Below are positions 45,474-54,716 of a stretch of 64,000 nt of DNA, piece by piece. The notes under the pieces are model-generated. The model was given only the letters and a program-made list of their open reading frames with translations. It had not been told where the DNA came from and did not search any database. Source of the DNA: Chitinophaga niabensis (lineage in GTDB: Bacteria > Bacteroidota > Bacteroidia > Chitinophagales > Chitinophagaceae); assembly GCF_039545795.1 (NCBI RefSeq), contig NZ_CP154260.1, positions 3,353,001-3,417,000 of the forward strand, read 5' to 3'. The translations under genes and the position numbers were made by a program. Each line of letters starts with the position of its first letter. Within the stretch, counting starts at the first letter, position 1.

Positions 45474-46515
45474 TGATTCTACAAGACAAGAAAGGATCTT
45501 CAAGATCTTCACCCCTGTGCGCTGTCTCAACAGGGATCAGCTTCCCCGTTACCTGAACGGGAATATGACCGATTGGGAAAAACACCTGATAGAGCAACAC
45601 CTGGTGGACTGCGACCTTTGCCACGATGCTATTGAAAGCCTGCAGCACACACAAAACCAGGAGCCTTACGAACGTTTAAGCAAACAGCTAAGCCTCTACT
45701 TACAGAGAGAATATGCGGCGGTTGAACAACAATCTCCCTTAAAAACACGCCGTACGGTACAGGGTAACAGTACCAGGGAAAGCCTCCTGTCCTACTTCTG
45801 GGTGATCATGTTCCTGGCACTGGGTGGAGGAAGCATCTTCTTATTACAACAACACCTGAAGAACAGGCCCGCACTGGCAGCCATTCCTGTTAAAACAGCG
45901 GGTACCGTTATTCCGCCAGAGCAAAGCACACCGGCTCCTACCGTGGAGTTAGTAGCCAGTGAAACAAAAGCGCCTGTTATCCAGACGCAGTACAGCACCA
46001 AACCAAAGGACAGCGTTACTACCAATAAACTTAGACTAACAGCAAAGGATTCCGCGCTGTTAGCTGCCGCTACTAAAAAGCCGGCGGCGAAAGACAGTAT
46101 CAAAAAAGCGCCTGCAACGGATACGAACACACGCACACAGCCCAAAGAACCAGAAGTAAAGGAACCTCCTAAAGAAGAAAAAACTGTAGCCGCCACGCCG
46201 CCACCGGCTCCAGCGCCGAAAGAAAAGGAAAAGGAAAAAGAAGAAGAACCTGCCAAACCCGTTGCCTCCGGTGATGAATCCCTTTTCCGTGCCGCGATGT
46301 TGTACCAGCAGCAGGGCAATGTAAATGAAGCCATCGATCAATTCAGAAAACTCTCTACCAACTATAAGTTCTCCGAACGCGCCAAATATCAACTGGCACT
46401 CTGCTACCGTACCAAAGGCCAGAACGGCAAAGCCCGCAGGCTCCTGCGGGAGATCGTTCGCATGGAAGGCCCTTTAAAAACACAGGCACAAACGGAATTG
46501 AATAACCTGAACTAA
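45466..46515 (+). CDS. Membrane protein with zinc-finger anti-sigma domain and TPR domain
   Basis: 349 residues. The N-terminal zf-HC2-like anti-sigma domain has Cys20, His45, Cys49 and Cys52 (EQHLVDCDLC). One membrane helix follows (about 108-128, SYFWVIMFLALGGGSIFLL). A long Pro/Lys/Glu-rich linker (about 160-270) spans the periplasm, and the C-terminus (about 275-349) carries YbgF/TPR-type repeats (LFRAAMLYQQQGNVNEAIDQFRKLSTNY; AKYQLALCYRTKGQNGKARRLLREI). It likely binds the sigma-like protein encoded just before it, with the TPR part sensing an envelope partner. The fusion is unusual. Confidence 0.8.
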   Translation: MNNDSTRQERIFKIFTPVRCLNRDQLPRYLNGNMTDWEKHLIEQHLVDCDLCHDAIESLQHTQNQEPYERLSKQLSLYLQREYAAVEQQSPLKTRRTVQGNSTRESLLSYFWVIMFLALGGGSIFLLQQHLKNRPALAAIPVKTAGTVIPPEQSTPAPTVELVASETKAPVIQTQYSTKPKDSVTTNKLRLTAKDSALLAAATKKPAAKDSIKKAPATDTNTRTQPKEPEVKEPPKEEKTVAATPPPAPAPKEKEKEKEEEPAKPVASGDESLFRAAMLYQQQGNVNEAIDQFRKLSTNYKFSERAKYQLALCYRTKGQNGKARRLLREIVRMEGPLKTQAQTELNNLN

Positions 46516-46611
46516 AGGGGCATACATCCAGGCACCGGAATTAAATTTTTCTCCTGTTTTATGGATTCTTCTTTCTGCTGCATCTTTGATTGAGAAATCT
46601 ATCTTTACACT

Positions 46612-47181
46612 GTGAATCAACCCAGCGATCATCTTACAGACCAGGAACTCTTGCAGCGGTATAAGACCGATGGCAACAGTGATTGGATAGGCATTTTGTT
46701 TGACCGGTATGCCATCCTTTTACTGGGTTTATGTATGAAATACCTTAAAAACGAAGAAGATGCACGGGATAGCGTGCAGCAGATCTTCCTGAAAGTTTTA
46801 TCCGATATCCATAAACATGATGTGATCTTTTTCAAGGCCTGGATCTACCAGGTGGCGCGGAATCATTGCCTGATGCAGTTGCGCCATCATAAAGACCTGG
46901 AATTGAAGGAAGGCTATTTGCAGATGCCCGGCGCTGCAGAAGTGCCCGATGTGGCAGAATATGTACAGAAGGATATTATGCTGGAAAACATGGAGCACGC
47001 GCTGGAGCTGCTGAATAAGGAACAAAGCACCTGCGTGCGGATGTTCTACCTGGAAAAGAAATCTTACCAGGAGATCACAGAACAAACGGGGTATAGCCTG
47101 TTACAGGTGAAGAGCTATATCCAGAACGGGAAAAGGAACCTGAAATTATTATTGGAAAAGTACAGTAAAAATAAACGCTAA
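46612..47181 (+). CDS. ECF RNA polymerase sigma factor
   Basis: 189 residues from a GTG start at 46612. Region 2: WIGILFDRYAILLLGLCMKYLKNEEDARDSVQQIFLKVLSDI and the tryptophan-containing FFKAWIYQVARNHCL. Region 4: LELLNKEQSTCVRMFYLEKKSYQEITEQTGYSLLQVKSYIQNGKRNLK. The start LTDQELLQRY matches the upstream sigma-like protein, so the two are paralogs. The zinc-finger anti-sigma gene follows after 23 bp. A CATCTTTG -7-like box lies at 46581-46588. Confidence 0.9.
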   Translation: MNQPSDHLTDQELLQRYKTDGNSDWIGILFDRYAILLLGLCMKYLKNEEDARDSVQQIFLKVLSDIHKHDVIFFKAWIYQVARNHCLMQLRHHKDLELKEGYLQMPGAAEVPDVAEYVQKDIMLENMEHALELLNKEQSTCVRMFYLEKKSYQEITEQTGYSLLQVKSYIQNGKRNLKLLLEKYSKNKR

Positions 47182-47204
47182 CTTGCATTAGCGAAAGCAT
47201 TATT

Positions 47205-47555
47205 ATGAACGATCATTTCACAGACATATTCACCGAAACTGCCTGTCCTACCCAGGACCAGTTGCTGGCTTATGTGGAAAACAAGCTGAGTGCTGCCGAA
47301 AGGCATGAAGTGGAGCGCCATATAGCAGACTGTGAACTATGCAGTGAAGCAGTGGAAGGGCTGGCTACTATCAGGCATAAAGAGCAGATCCCCGGCTGGT
47401 TAAGGCAGGCCAAATGGGATGTGTTACAGAAACTACGCAAAAAAACACGGAAGAAAAGGAAAGAACATTATTACCTCTATATTGCCATCATCTCCCTGCT
47501 GATACTGTTCCTGGCCATAGCGGTGTTCTGGTTATATCATTTTACCAGCAGATAA
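47205..47555 (+). CDS. Zinc-finger anti-sigma factor, membrane-anchored
   Basis: 116 residues. Zinc ligands Cys14, His39, Cys43 and Cys46 (VERHIADCELC) form a zf-HC2/ZAS-type anti-sigma domain. After a basic linker (KLRKKTRKKRKEH) one membrane helix (about 90-111) ends the protein with almost no periplasmic part, so the signal must be read inside the membrane or through a partner. It should hold the ECF sigma encoded directly upstream. Its stop is 2 bp from the stop of the opposing deaminase gene. Confidence 0.85.
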   Translation: MNDHFTDIFTETACPTQDQLLAYVENKLSAAERHEVERHIADCELCSEAVEGLATIRHKEQIPGWLRQAKWDVLQKLRKKTRKKRKEHYYLYIAIISLLILFLAIAVFWLYHFTSR

Positions 47556-47557
47556 GA

Positions 47558-48043
47558 TCAGTACAATTTTTTATCCCCTTTCTGGTCCCAGAGGCGGAAT
47601 ACTTCCTGTGCCGCTTCATTGGGGAAAGGAATGAAAGGTATCTTCTTTTGCCGGTGCGGCACATTGATCTCCGTGTAAATAAAGGAATCATCAAAATTGA
47701 TCAGGGCAGCTTCTTCCTTGGTATTGGCATAAAACACTCTTTGCGGACGCGCCCAGTAGATAGCGCCAAGGCACATGGGGCAGGGTTCGCAGGAGGTATA
47801 GATCTCGCAGTCATTTAACTGAAAGGTCTGCAGTTTCGTACAGGCATCCCGGATAGCCACCACTTCTGCATGCGCCGTAGGATCATTGTATTTCAGTACC
47901 TGGTTCCATCCTTCTCCCACCACTTCTTCTCCACGCACAACAATAGCACCAAAAGGCCCTCCATCTCCATGCTGCATGCCCCGTCTGGAAAGTTCAACGG
48001 CTATTGCCATAAATTTCTTTTCTCTTTCGCCGATATGATACAT
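47558..48043 (-). CDS. guaD: Nucleoside/guanine deaminase, CDA fold
   Basis: 161-residue zinc deaminase. Zinc site: HAE (His58, Glu60 as proton shuttle) and PCPMC (Cys88, Cys91). The C-terminal part (SFIYTEINVPHRQKKIPFIPF) resembles GuaD of Bacillus subtilis rather than TadA, so guanine deamination to xanthine is the best guess; the tRNA adenosine deaminase fold is similar and other nucleobase substrates are possible. A -7-like box TACCTTTG lies on the minus strand at 48061-48068. Confidence 0.82.
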   Translation of the reverse strand: MYHIGEREKKFMAIAVELSRRGMQHGDGGPFGAIVVRGEEVVGEGWNQVLKYNDPTAHAEVVAIRDACTKLQTFQLNDCEIYTSCEPCPMCLGAIYWARPQRVFYANTKEEAALINFDDSFIYTEINVPHRQKKIPFIPFPNEAAQEVFRLWDQKGDKKLY

Positions 48044-48441
48044 AGGGTTCAGTTTCCTTACAAAGGTAAGGCTTTAGGCCCATCACCGTACAGGGGAAGG
48101 CGCAGAGCCAAACTCCACGCCCTTCCTGCAGGCCTTTTACCTCTCTTTATCATCCTAACACACACAACGTTTCACCGGCAGGCAAACTTTGCTTGTATCA
48201 CGCCGATCTGAACAGGTAATTATCGTGTAGCACTGACCGTTAATCAATGCGAAAAAGAAGTGCTGGTAGCATAAGGCTGCCTGCTGACAGCAGCATATTG
48301 TAGTTAAGGTTTTCAATAAATACGGTTCTCAGCATACCGGGCATCTCCCGGCTTTCCCTTCTGCAATATAAGGGCTGAATCAGATTATACAAAATATTAA
48401 TTTGTTGTATTTCGCAATCTCCTGAGCGTTACCTGTTTGGG
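48044..48441. other. Intergenic region without a recognisable gene
   Basis: About 400 bp between the deaminase start and the clpB terminator. It holds the minus-strand -7 box TACCTTTG (48061-48068), a CTGCTG-A-CAGCAG inverted repeat (48281-48293) and a short CCGGG-N5-CCCGG hairpin followed by a pyrimidine-rich run (48337-48351). No ORF with family signs was seen. A small RNA ending at the 48337 hairpin cannot be excluded. Confidence 0.4.
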
Positions 48442-48442
48442 G

Positions 48443-48473
48443 CAAAAAAAACCGGGAGAAGAATCTCCCGGTT
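48443..48473 (-). terminator. Terminator after clpB
   Basis: 10-bp stem AACCGGGAGA / TCTCCCGGTT (48450-48473) followed on the minus strand by a run of T (48443-48449). It is about 45 bp past the clpB stop. Confidence 0.85.
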
Positions 48474-48515
48474 TGTTACCTGTAACTGTATATCGTCGTA
48501 TATAGAATAGACTTG

Positions 48516-51116
48516 TTAATTATTCCTGATCACCACTACACCGTCAAACACATCTATCAGGACTGGTTTGCTCCGGTCAATTTCTCCACCCAGTATCTTC
48601 TTACTCAGCAGGTTCACTATCTCCTTCTGGATCAGGCGTTTCAAAGGTCTTGCACCGAATTGCGGATCGTACCCCTGTTCTGCCAGGTATTCCAAAGCAT
48701 AATCAGAGAATTCCAATATCATGCCATTCTTTGCAACCAGTTCTTTCAGTTGTTGTAATTGTATGTTAATTATGCCTTTCACTTCTGAACGCATCAGCGG
48801 CTGGAACATGATCACTTCATCCACACGGTTCAGGAACTCGGGGCGGATGGTTTGTTTCAGCAGGTTCATTACTTCCTCTTTCGTTGCGTCCACCACCTCT
48901 TCCCTGTTGGCATCCGTGATCTTTTCAAAGTTCTCCTGTATGATATGGCTGCCCATATTGCTGGTCATAATGATGATGGTGTTCTTGAAATTCACCACGC
49001 GTCCCTTGTTATCGGTAAGGCGTCCATCATCCAGTACCTGCAGCAGGATATTGAATACATCCGGGTGCGCTTTTTCAATTTCGTCCAGCAATACCACAGA
49101 ATAGGGTTTTCTTCTCACCGCTTCTGTCAGCTGGCCGCCTTCATCATATCCCACATAACCCGGAGGCGCTCCCACCAGTCTGCTCACAGCATGTTTCTCC
49201 TGGTATTCACTCATGTCTATCCGCGTCATCATGCTTTCATCATCAAACAGGTAGTCTGCCAATGCTTTGGCCAGCTCTGTTTTACCTACCCCGGTAGTAC
49301 CCAGGAAGATGAAAGAACCGATGGGGCGTTTGGGATCGTGCAAACCAGCACGGCTTCTGCGGATAGCATCCGCTACCGCTATGATGGCTTCATCCTGCCC
49401 TACTACCCTTTTATGCAGTTCATCTTCCAGCTGCAGTAATTTTTCTCTTTCACTTTGCAGCATGCGTGTTACCGGGATGCCGGTTGCTTTCGCTACGTTC
49501 TGCGCAATATCTTCCGCGTCTACTTCTTCTTTCAATAATCTTTTATGGTTGGTAGAAAGCGTGTTCAGTTCTGCGCTGAGATCTTCCACCAGTTTCTCCT
49601 GTTCTTTGATCTTCCCGTAACGGATCTCTGCCACCCTTCCAAAATCACCATTGCGTTCTGCCTGTTCTGCTTCCAGTTTCAGGTTCTCGATACTGGCTTT
49701 TGCGTTCTGTACTTTATCTACGAGTTCTTTTTCCTGTTGCCATTTGGATTTGAAAGTATTCCTTTCATCACTTAAGCGGGCGATCTCTGTTCCCAGTTCT
49801 TTCAGTTTATCTTCATCATTCTCCCGCTTGATCGCTTCTCTTTCAATTTCCAGCTGACGGATACGGCGTTCCAGTTCATCCAGTTCTTCCGGCATGGAAT
49901 TCATTTCAAGGCGCAATTTAGCTGCGCTCTCGTCTATGAGGTCAATCGCCTTGTCCGGCAGGAAACGGTCCGTAATATAGCGGTGTGAGAGTTCCACAGC
50001 AGCAATGATCGCTTCGTCTTTGATCAGTACATGATGGTGGTTCTCGTATCTTTCTTTCAGCCCCCTTAAGATGGAAATAGCATCTTCCACACTCGGCTCA
50101 TCAATGAGCACTTTCTGGAAGCGGCGTTCCAGGGCCTTATCTTTTTCAAAGTATTTCTGGTATTCATTCAGTGTAGTGGCACCTATCGCACGCAGTTCAC
50201 CCCTGGCCAATGCAGGTTTGAGGATGTTAGCGGCGTCCATTGCACCTTCCATGGCACCTGCGCCAATGAGGGTATGGATCTCATCTATAAAGAGGATGAT
50301 GCCGCCATTACTGTCTCCCACTTCTTTCACTACGGCTTTCAGGCGTTCCTCAAACTCACCGCGGTATTTGGCACCTGCCATGAGCGCACCCATATCCAGC
50401 GCATAGATGATCTTGTTATGCAGGTTATCCGGGATATCCCCGTTAATGATCCTGTGTGCAAGTCCTTCAGCGATAGCTGTTTTACCCACACCGGGTTCAC
50501 CTACCAGGATAGGATTGTTTTTGGAACGGCGGGATAAGATGTGCAGTGTTCTGCGGATCTCTTCATCACGACCGATCACCGGGTCCAGCTTACCGGCACG
50601 TGCCAGCTCGTTGAGGTTCTTGGCGTATTTTTCCAGGCTGTTGTATTGTGCATCGGCAGTTTGAGAATTAACAGTACCGCCCTTGCGTAATTCGCTGATG
50701 GCTGCCTTTAATCCTTTCTCCGTTAAACCGGCTGATTTCAGCAGCTTTGCGGTATCGTCACTTCCGCCTAATAATCCCAAGAGGATGTGTTCCACGCTAA
50801 CGAATTCATCTTTGAACTCCTTAATGCTGGAACCTGCGCGGAGAACGGCATTGTTTGCCTCTCTGCTCAACACCTGCCCGCCCTCGCCGGTTGTGATAAC
50901 AGCATACTTCTGGATCATCTCGTTGAGTTTGGTATCCAGGAATGCCGTATTCACATCGTTCTTCTTCAGCAGATATTCTATACTATTATCATCATCGGAG
51001 AGCAGGGCCTTAAGTATATGACCTGTTTCGATCGCCGGGTTACGGTGATCGAAGGCCAGTTGCTGTGCCTGCTGCAGTGTTTCCTGCGATTTAATAGTGA
51101 AATTATTTAAGTTCAT
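48516..51116 (-). CDS. clpB: ATP-dependent disaggregase ClpB
   Basis: 866-residue Hsp100 AAA+ hexameric chaperone that pulls proteins from aggregates with DnaK. N-terminal Clp_N repeats (1-145), NBD1 with Walker A GEPGVGKT (206-213), the coiled-coil middle domain (about 410-530; rich in Glu/Lys/Leu), NBD2 with Walker A GTTGVGKT (about 603-610) and the C-terminal D2-small domain. The middle domain distinguishes it from ClpA/ClpC. Length matches. A heat-shock operator was not recognised in the upstream region. Confidence 0.97.
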   Translation of the reverse strand: MNLNNFTIKSQETLQQAQQLAFDHRNPAIETGHILKALLSDDDNSIEYLLKKNDVNTAFLDTKLNEMIQKYAVITTGEGGQVLSREANNAVLRAGSSIKEFKDEFVSVEHILLGLLGGSDDTAKLLKSAGLTEKGLKAAISELRKGGTVNSQTADAQYNSLEKYAKNLNELARAGKLDPVIGRDEEIRRTLHILSRRSKNNPILVGEPGVGKTAIAEGLAHRIINGDIPDNLHNKIIYALDMGALMAGAKYRGEFEERLKAVVKEVGDSNGGIILFIDEIHTLIGAGAMEGAMDAANILKPALARGELRAIGATTLNEYQKYFEKDKALERRFQKVLIDEPSVEDAISILRGLKERYENHHHVLIKDEAIIAAVELSHRYITDRFLPDKAIDLIDESAAKLRLEMNSMPEELDELERRIRQLEIEREAIKRENDEDKLKELGTEIARLSDERNTFKSKWQQEKELVDKVQNAKASIENLKLEAEQAERNGDFGRVAEIRYGKIKEQEKLVEDLSAELNTLSTNHKRLLKEEVDAEDIAQNVAKATGIPVTRMLQSEREKLLQLEDELHKRVVGQDEAIIAVADAIRRSRAGLHDPKRPIGSFIFLGTTGVGKTELAKALADYLFDDESMMTRIDMSEYQEKHAVSRLVGAPPGYVGYDEGGQLTEAVRRKPYSVVLLDEIEKAHPDVFNILLQVLDDGRLTDNKGRVVNFKNTIIIMTSNMGSHIIQENFEKITDANREEVVDATKEEVMNLLKQTIRPEFLNRVDEVIMFQPLMRSEVKGIINIQLQQLKELVAKNGMILEFSDYALEYLAEQGYDPQFGARPLKRLIQKEIVNLLSKKILGGEIDRSKPVLIDVFDGVVVIRNN

Positions 51117-51162
51117 ATTGTATGCTTTTGTCTCCTTTTAGCTTTTCGTTGTTTAGGGTTCG

Positions 51163-51193
51163 CAAATGTTAGTCCAATCCTCAAAAGCAGCAA
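51163..51193 (-). promoter_or_regulatory. Candidate clpB promoter
   Basis: On the minus strand TTG (51191-51193), a 19-bp spacer, and TAACATTTG (51163-51171), one base longer than TAnnTTTG. It would give a short leader of about 40 nt. Approximate match only. Confidence 0.4.
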
Positions 51194-51257
51194 TTATGAC
51201 AGGAATAGCCGTTTTCGCCTGCATTAATTTCAGTTAATATATGTTACGCCTGCTATT

Positions 51258-51276
51258 TTAACAGTTTCACTGTTAA
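51258..51276. promoter_or_regulatory. Inverted repeat upstream of the DUF937-OmpA gene
   Basis: Perfect 7-bp inverted repeat TTAACAG-TTTCA-CTGTTAA, about 95 bp before the OmpA-family gene and 140 bp before clpB on the other side. Could be an operator or a short hairpin. No further support. Confidence 0.35.
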
Positions 51277-51369
51277 TTTTCCCCCTCATTAAACTGTCTT
51301 CCTCTTATCCCTGTTATAGAACAGTATTCGAGACATGCACTCATTTTTTAACCACCAAAACCTTTCATT

Positions 51370-52644
51370 ATGGCATTCGACCTGCTCGACACCCTGAAGA
51401 ATGTATTTAACAATGAATTCTCTAATAAAGCGGCCGCCTCCCTTGGCGAAAGCGAATCCAATGTTCAGAAGGCCATCGGCGGCATTATACCCACCGTATT
51501 AACCGGCCTGCTCAACAAAGCCGGTTCCCCGGGCGATGCAGGCAGTCTAGCGGGCCTGGTCAAAGAAGCTGCTTCCGGGGATTTCTCCCGGCTGGGCAGC
51601 CTGGCAGGGGCAATTCCCGCCGAATTACTGGCCAAAGGCTCCGAGATACTCAAATCCCTCTTTGGCAGTAAAGCCGCGGATATTACAGGCGCTATAGCCT
51701 CTTATGCGGGTATTAAAACCACTTCTGCAGAAACCTTATTACAGTCAGCTGCCCCGGCCTCACTGGGCATCATCGGCCAGCAGGCTGCCAGCCAGAACCT
51801 TAGCGCTTCCGGGCTTATAGGCCTTTTAAACAGCCAGAAGGACAAGATCCTGGCGGCGGTACCTTCCGGCCTTGGCCTGGCCAGCATACTGGGCCTGGGA
51901 AGCCTGGGAGATATCGGCAAAAAACTGGGAAGCATGGTGAGCGGCATCAGTGGCATCGGTGGTACTGCCGGAAAAGCCATCGCCAGTGAAGGGAAGGCCG
52001 TTGAAAGCGCCGTAAGCTACCGCTGGTTATGGATGCTGATCGTATTACTGGCTATTATACTGCTGCTCTGGTACTTCATGAAAGGATGTAACAACCAGCA
52101 TACCATGGCACCTGTAGACTCCGTACAAACCAGCCATATGGAAGATTCAGCCATCTCTCATGTAAGCCCTCCTGTTTCCCGTGAATCCATTAAAGTAATG
52201 CTGCCGGATGGCGTAGAACTGGCGGCATACAAAGGCGGAATTGAAGATCAGCTGGTGAGCTTCCTGAAAGATCCTTCCACACAAGGCGGCAAGGATAAAT
52301 GGTTCGATTTCGACAACCTGAACTTTAAAACAGGCAGCGCGGAATTAACAGAAGACAGTAAAGTACAGGTGCAAAACCTTGTTGCCATACTGAATGCATT
52401 CCCTAAACTGAAAATAAAGATCGGCGGTTATACAGATGCAAGAGGAGACAGCACGCTGAACCGGAAATTATCGCAGGAACGTGCAGATGCCGTGCATAGC
52501 GCTTTACAGGCACATCATGTAAAACCAGTTCAACTGCTGGGTGCCGAGGGATATGGTTCACAGTTTGCCAAAGCCGCAGCGGATGCGCCGGATGAAGAAA
52601 GGGTAAAAGACAGAAGGATCTCTGTGGGTGTAAGGGAAAAATAA
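51370..52644 (+). CDS. DUF937-OmpA fusion protein, single membrane span
   Basis: 424 residues with no signal peptide. The N-terminal part (about 1-210) is Gly/Ala/Ser/Leu-rich and resembles DUF937 (YidB-like; AIGGIIPTVLTGLLNKAGSPGDAGSLAGLV). A single membrane helix is at about 218-236 (YRWLWMLIVLLAIILLLWYF), then a linker. The C-terminal OmpA domain (about 300-422; FDFDNLNFKTGSAELTEDSK, GGYTDARGDSTLNRKLSQERADAV, DRRISVGV) normally binds peptidoglycan. If the OmpA domain is periplasmic, the DUF937 part lies in the cytoplasm. Role unknown; perhaps a cell-envelope tether. Confidence 0.85.
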   Translation: MAFDLLDTLKNVFNNEFSNKAAASLGESESNVQKAIGGIIPTVLTGLLNKAGSPGDAGSLAGLVKEAASGDFSRLGSLAGAIPAELLAKGSEILKSLFGSKAADITGAIASYAGIKTTSAETLLQSAAPASLGIIGQQAASQNLSASGLIGLLNSQKDKILAAVPSGLGLASILGLGSLGDIGKKLGSMVSGISGIGGTAGKAIASEGKAVESAVSYRWLWMLIVLLAIILLLWYFMKGCNNQHTMAPVDSVQTSHMEDSAISHVSPPVSRESIKVMLPDGVELAAYKGGIEDQLVSFLKDPSTQGGKDKWFDFDNLNFKTGSAELTEDSKVQVQNLVAILNAFPKLKIKIGGYTDARGDSTLNRKLSQERADAVHSALQAHHVKPVQLLGAEGYGSQFAKAAADAPDEERVKDRRISVGVREK

Positions 52645-52673
52645 ATTATAGTATTAAATTAACCTTAGGCTCA

Positions 52674-52728
52674 GTGCAAGGAGAAGGCAACCTGAACACA
52701 AGGAGAACACAAGGAGAAGCCTATGTGA
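52674..52728. repeat. Imperfect 11-bp tandem repeats
   Basis: Five gap-free 11-bp units can be aligned: GTGCAAGGAGA, AGGCAACCTGA, ACACAAGGAGA, ACACAAGGAGA, AGCCTATGTGA; a sixth weaker one (AGAAAGGTTAA) may follow to 52739. Units 3 and 4 are identical. It lies in the 165-bp gap after the OmpA-family gene and about 55 bp before a strong bidirectional terminator. The same period and a similar position are seen at 26134-26199, with a different unit sequence. Confidence 0.6.
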
Positions 52729-52783
52729 AGAAAGGTTAAAATAGTATGATACCTATGTAAGGTATATCCAAAAATACGAAAAA

Positions 52784-52805
52784 GGGCCGGTTGATCAACC
52801 GGCCC
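52784..52805. terminator. Strong bidirectional terminator between convergent genes
   Basis: Perfect 9-bp stem GGGCCGGTT / AACCGGCCC with a GATC loop, preceded by AAAA and followed by TTTTTT. It serves the OmpA-family gene (plus) and the DUF3857 gene (minus), whose stop overlaps the T tract. Confidence 0.9.
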
Positions 52806-52809
52806 TTTT

Positions 52810-54714
52810 TTATTCTGCTTTCACAAGAATGACCCTGCTCCGGTCAGCTTTATATACTTTGTTGTAGAACTCTTCCAGTAAGGCAAAATCCTTTGCAGGA
52901 AATACGCCTGCCTTTCTTTCGTAAGTACGGATATACGTTATTTTCGTTCCTTCTACTTTTACTTTCGCGGTATACTTACCAAACTTGCTTTCATGTACCA
53001 GTTCCGGGAAAACAGCCTCCGGTTTATATCCCTCCGGAATATTAAGTTCCACCGTATCGGCAGCCTTATCGGCCGTTTTCAACTGAATATCTGATAGCCG
53101 CTCTCCTTCAGCGGAGAGTTTTGCGTTGCTTTTGTTCAATACATTCGGCACAATGAATAACCGTTTTCCGCTTACAGAAGCATAACCGGGCACGGTGATA
53201 TCCAGCACTTCCTCCACGGCCGGCACCGGCAAAGCATCTGCATATTCTTTATAATGGAACTTGTTGATGTCGTAACTGGCAAGGTTCAGTTTCTCTTTCA
53301 GGATCTCCATTTGTTTTTCCGGCGATACGTTATGGATAAAACCATGATACCAGTCCTGCTGCATGCCCGTATAACGCGTTTCCGCTTTACCATTCAGATC
53401 TCCCGTAGCATTGATCGTAGCTGTAAGATGCCTGATCTGCAGGTTCTGATCCATGGTATAAGTGGGTGTGCGCACCAGCTTACCTCCTGTTTCATCTATT
53501 ACAAGTACCGTCCGGTTACTGGTGAAATCACCCAGGTAACCCGCAGGCGCATCCTGACTGGTACACTCCAGCCAGGTAGTGTCTTTGGCCATGGGCACGC
53601 AAAGGATGATATGATTGAACTGGTCTACCGTAAAGTCTTCTATCAGGTCCGTTTCTCCCCTGCCCGCTTTTACCAGCGTATAATGAGAACGGATGCCGGC
53701 TTCCTTTAGTAAAGAATACATGTAGTTGGAAAGTGCTTTACAATCCCCATATCCTTTTGTTGCCACATACGTAGCATCAAAAGGCTGCCAGCCGCCGATC
53801 CCCAGCTGAATACTGATGTAGCGGGTATGCTGCTGCATGTATTGATACAATGCCTTTACTTTTTCTTTCGGATCTTTCAATCCATCTGTTAGTGCATGTA
53901 CGGCAGCCTTTGTTTTTTCCGGCAACACATCCCTGCCGGCGTTGAGCGCCAGCTGGAATTTTCCGTAATCATCCCAGGTATTCATTTTACCCGTATAGCT
54001 GTCAAATGCAAATTCACTGGGAGACAAATAAACCATCACAGAACGGTTCCGCCAGGGAACAGCCAGTGGCTCTTCCGGCAATGCAGCAATATCCTTCACT
54101 TCCCATACAAATGTTTTATCTCCTTTCTCCGTTGTTTTAACCGGCTCCCCCTGGTAACGGTAAGAACGATAGCGCAGGTCATAACTTTCAGGCACTGTTA
54201 CAGATAAACGGCTGTGCTCTACTGCATAATTGCTTTGCCCCTGCGGTACCCAGGTATCCATACCTGCTGTTCTGCGATAACGGTATTCCACCTCATATTC
54301 TACCGTATATGGATATACTTTATGGTAGAAATTATGGGATTTCATGCGGCTGTCGTCCATGAGGTTATTTTCCCCCACGGCACTTTCATCCTTTACATCG
54401 CTGTTCTTCAGTTTGCGGAGCTGTTTGCCGGAAGCATCGTATAATGCACCGCTGATATCTTTCACTTCCCGGAATTTATCATACCAGGCGCCGAATCCGC
54501 TGTATTTATCTCCGTTTTCGTTGAGGATGGTAATTGCACAGCGGTGTGTTACACGCATATCCTTCAGGTCAATTAACCTGATCGTTAGCTCTTCCCTTCG
54601 CTGCACTACATCTGCATTTTTCAGCAATTGCGCGGGAATAGCACTCACCGGGAATTGCGGATCACCAGCAAATGCGGCCGTGCTTATCAGTAATAAGATT
54701 AAAATATTCCGCAT
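52810..54714 (-). CDS. DUF3857 and transglutaminase-like domain protein (putatively active)
   Basis: 634 residues with a signal peptide (ILILLLISTAAFAGDP). The DUF3857 beta domain covers about 50-215. The transglutaminase-like domain (about 260-400) has the catalytic Cys in KGYGDCKALSNYMYSLLKEAG and the His in QFNHIILCVPM; the third position lies in TTWLECTSQDAPAG. A C-terminal beta-sandwich (DUF2569-like position) follows. Exported, probably periplasmic. Family members are widespread in Bacteroidota with unknown substrate; protease or amide-exchange activity is possible. It is 2 bp after the related gene upstream. Confidence 0.85.
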   Translation of the reverse strand: MRNILILLLISTAAFAGDPQFPVSAIPAQLLKNADVVQRREELTIRLIDLKDMRVTHRCAITILNENGDKYSGFGAWYDKFREVKDISGALYDASGKQLRKLKNSDVKDESAVGENNLMDDSRMKSHNFYHKVYPYTVEYEVEYRYRRTAGMDTWVPQGQSNYAVEHSRLSVTVPESYDLRYRSYRYQGEPVKTTEKGDKTFVWEVKDIAALPEEPLAVPWRNRSVMVYLSPSEFAFDSYTGKMNTWDDYGKFQLALNAGRDVLPEKTKAAVHALTDGLKDPKEKVKALYQYMQQHTRYISIQLGIGGWQPFDATYVATKGYGDCKALSNYMYSLLKEAGIRSHYTLVKAGRGETDLIEDFTVDQFNHIILCVPMAKDTTWLECTSQDAPAGYLGDFTSNRTVLVIDETGGKLVRTPTYTMDQNLQIRHLTATINATGDLNGKAETRYTGMQQDWYHGFIHNVSPEKQMEILKEKLNLASYDINKFHYKEYADALPVPAVEEVLDITVPGYASVSGKRLFIVPNVLNKSNAKLSAEGERLSDIQLKTADKAADTVELNIPEGYKPEAVFPELVHESKFGKYTAKVKVEGTKITYIRTYERKAGVFPAKDFALLEEFYNKVYKADRSRVILVKAE

Positions 54715-54716
54715 AC

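Noticed and set aside
47870..48211. 113-codon plus-strand ORF at the deaminase start and gap
   Set aside because: Mostly antisense to the deaminase gene and no family features in the remaining part.
52674..52739. Possible CRISPR array from the repeated AAGGAGAA
   Set aside because: Units are contiguous 11-bp repeats with no spacers and no cas genes nearby.
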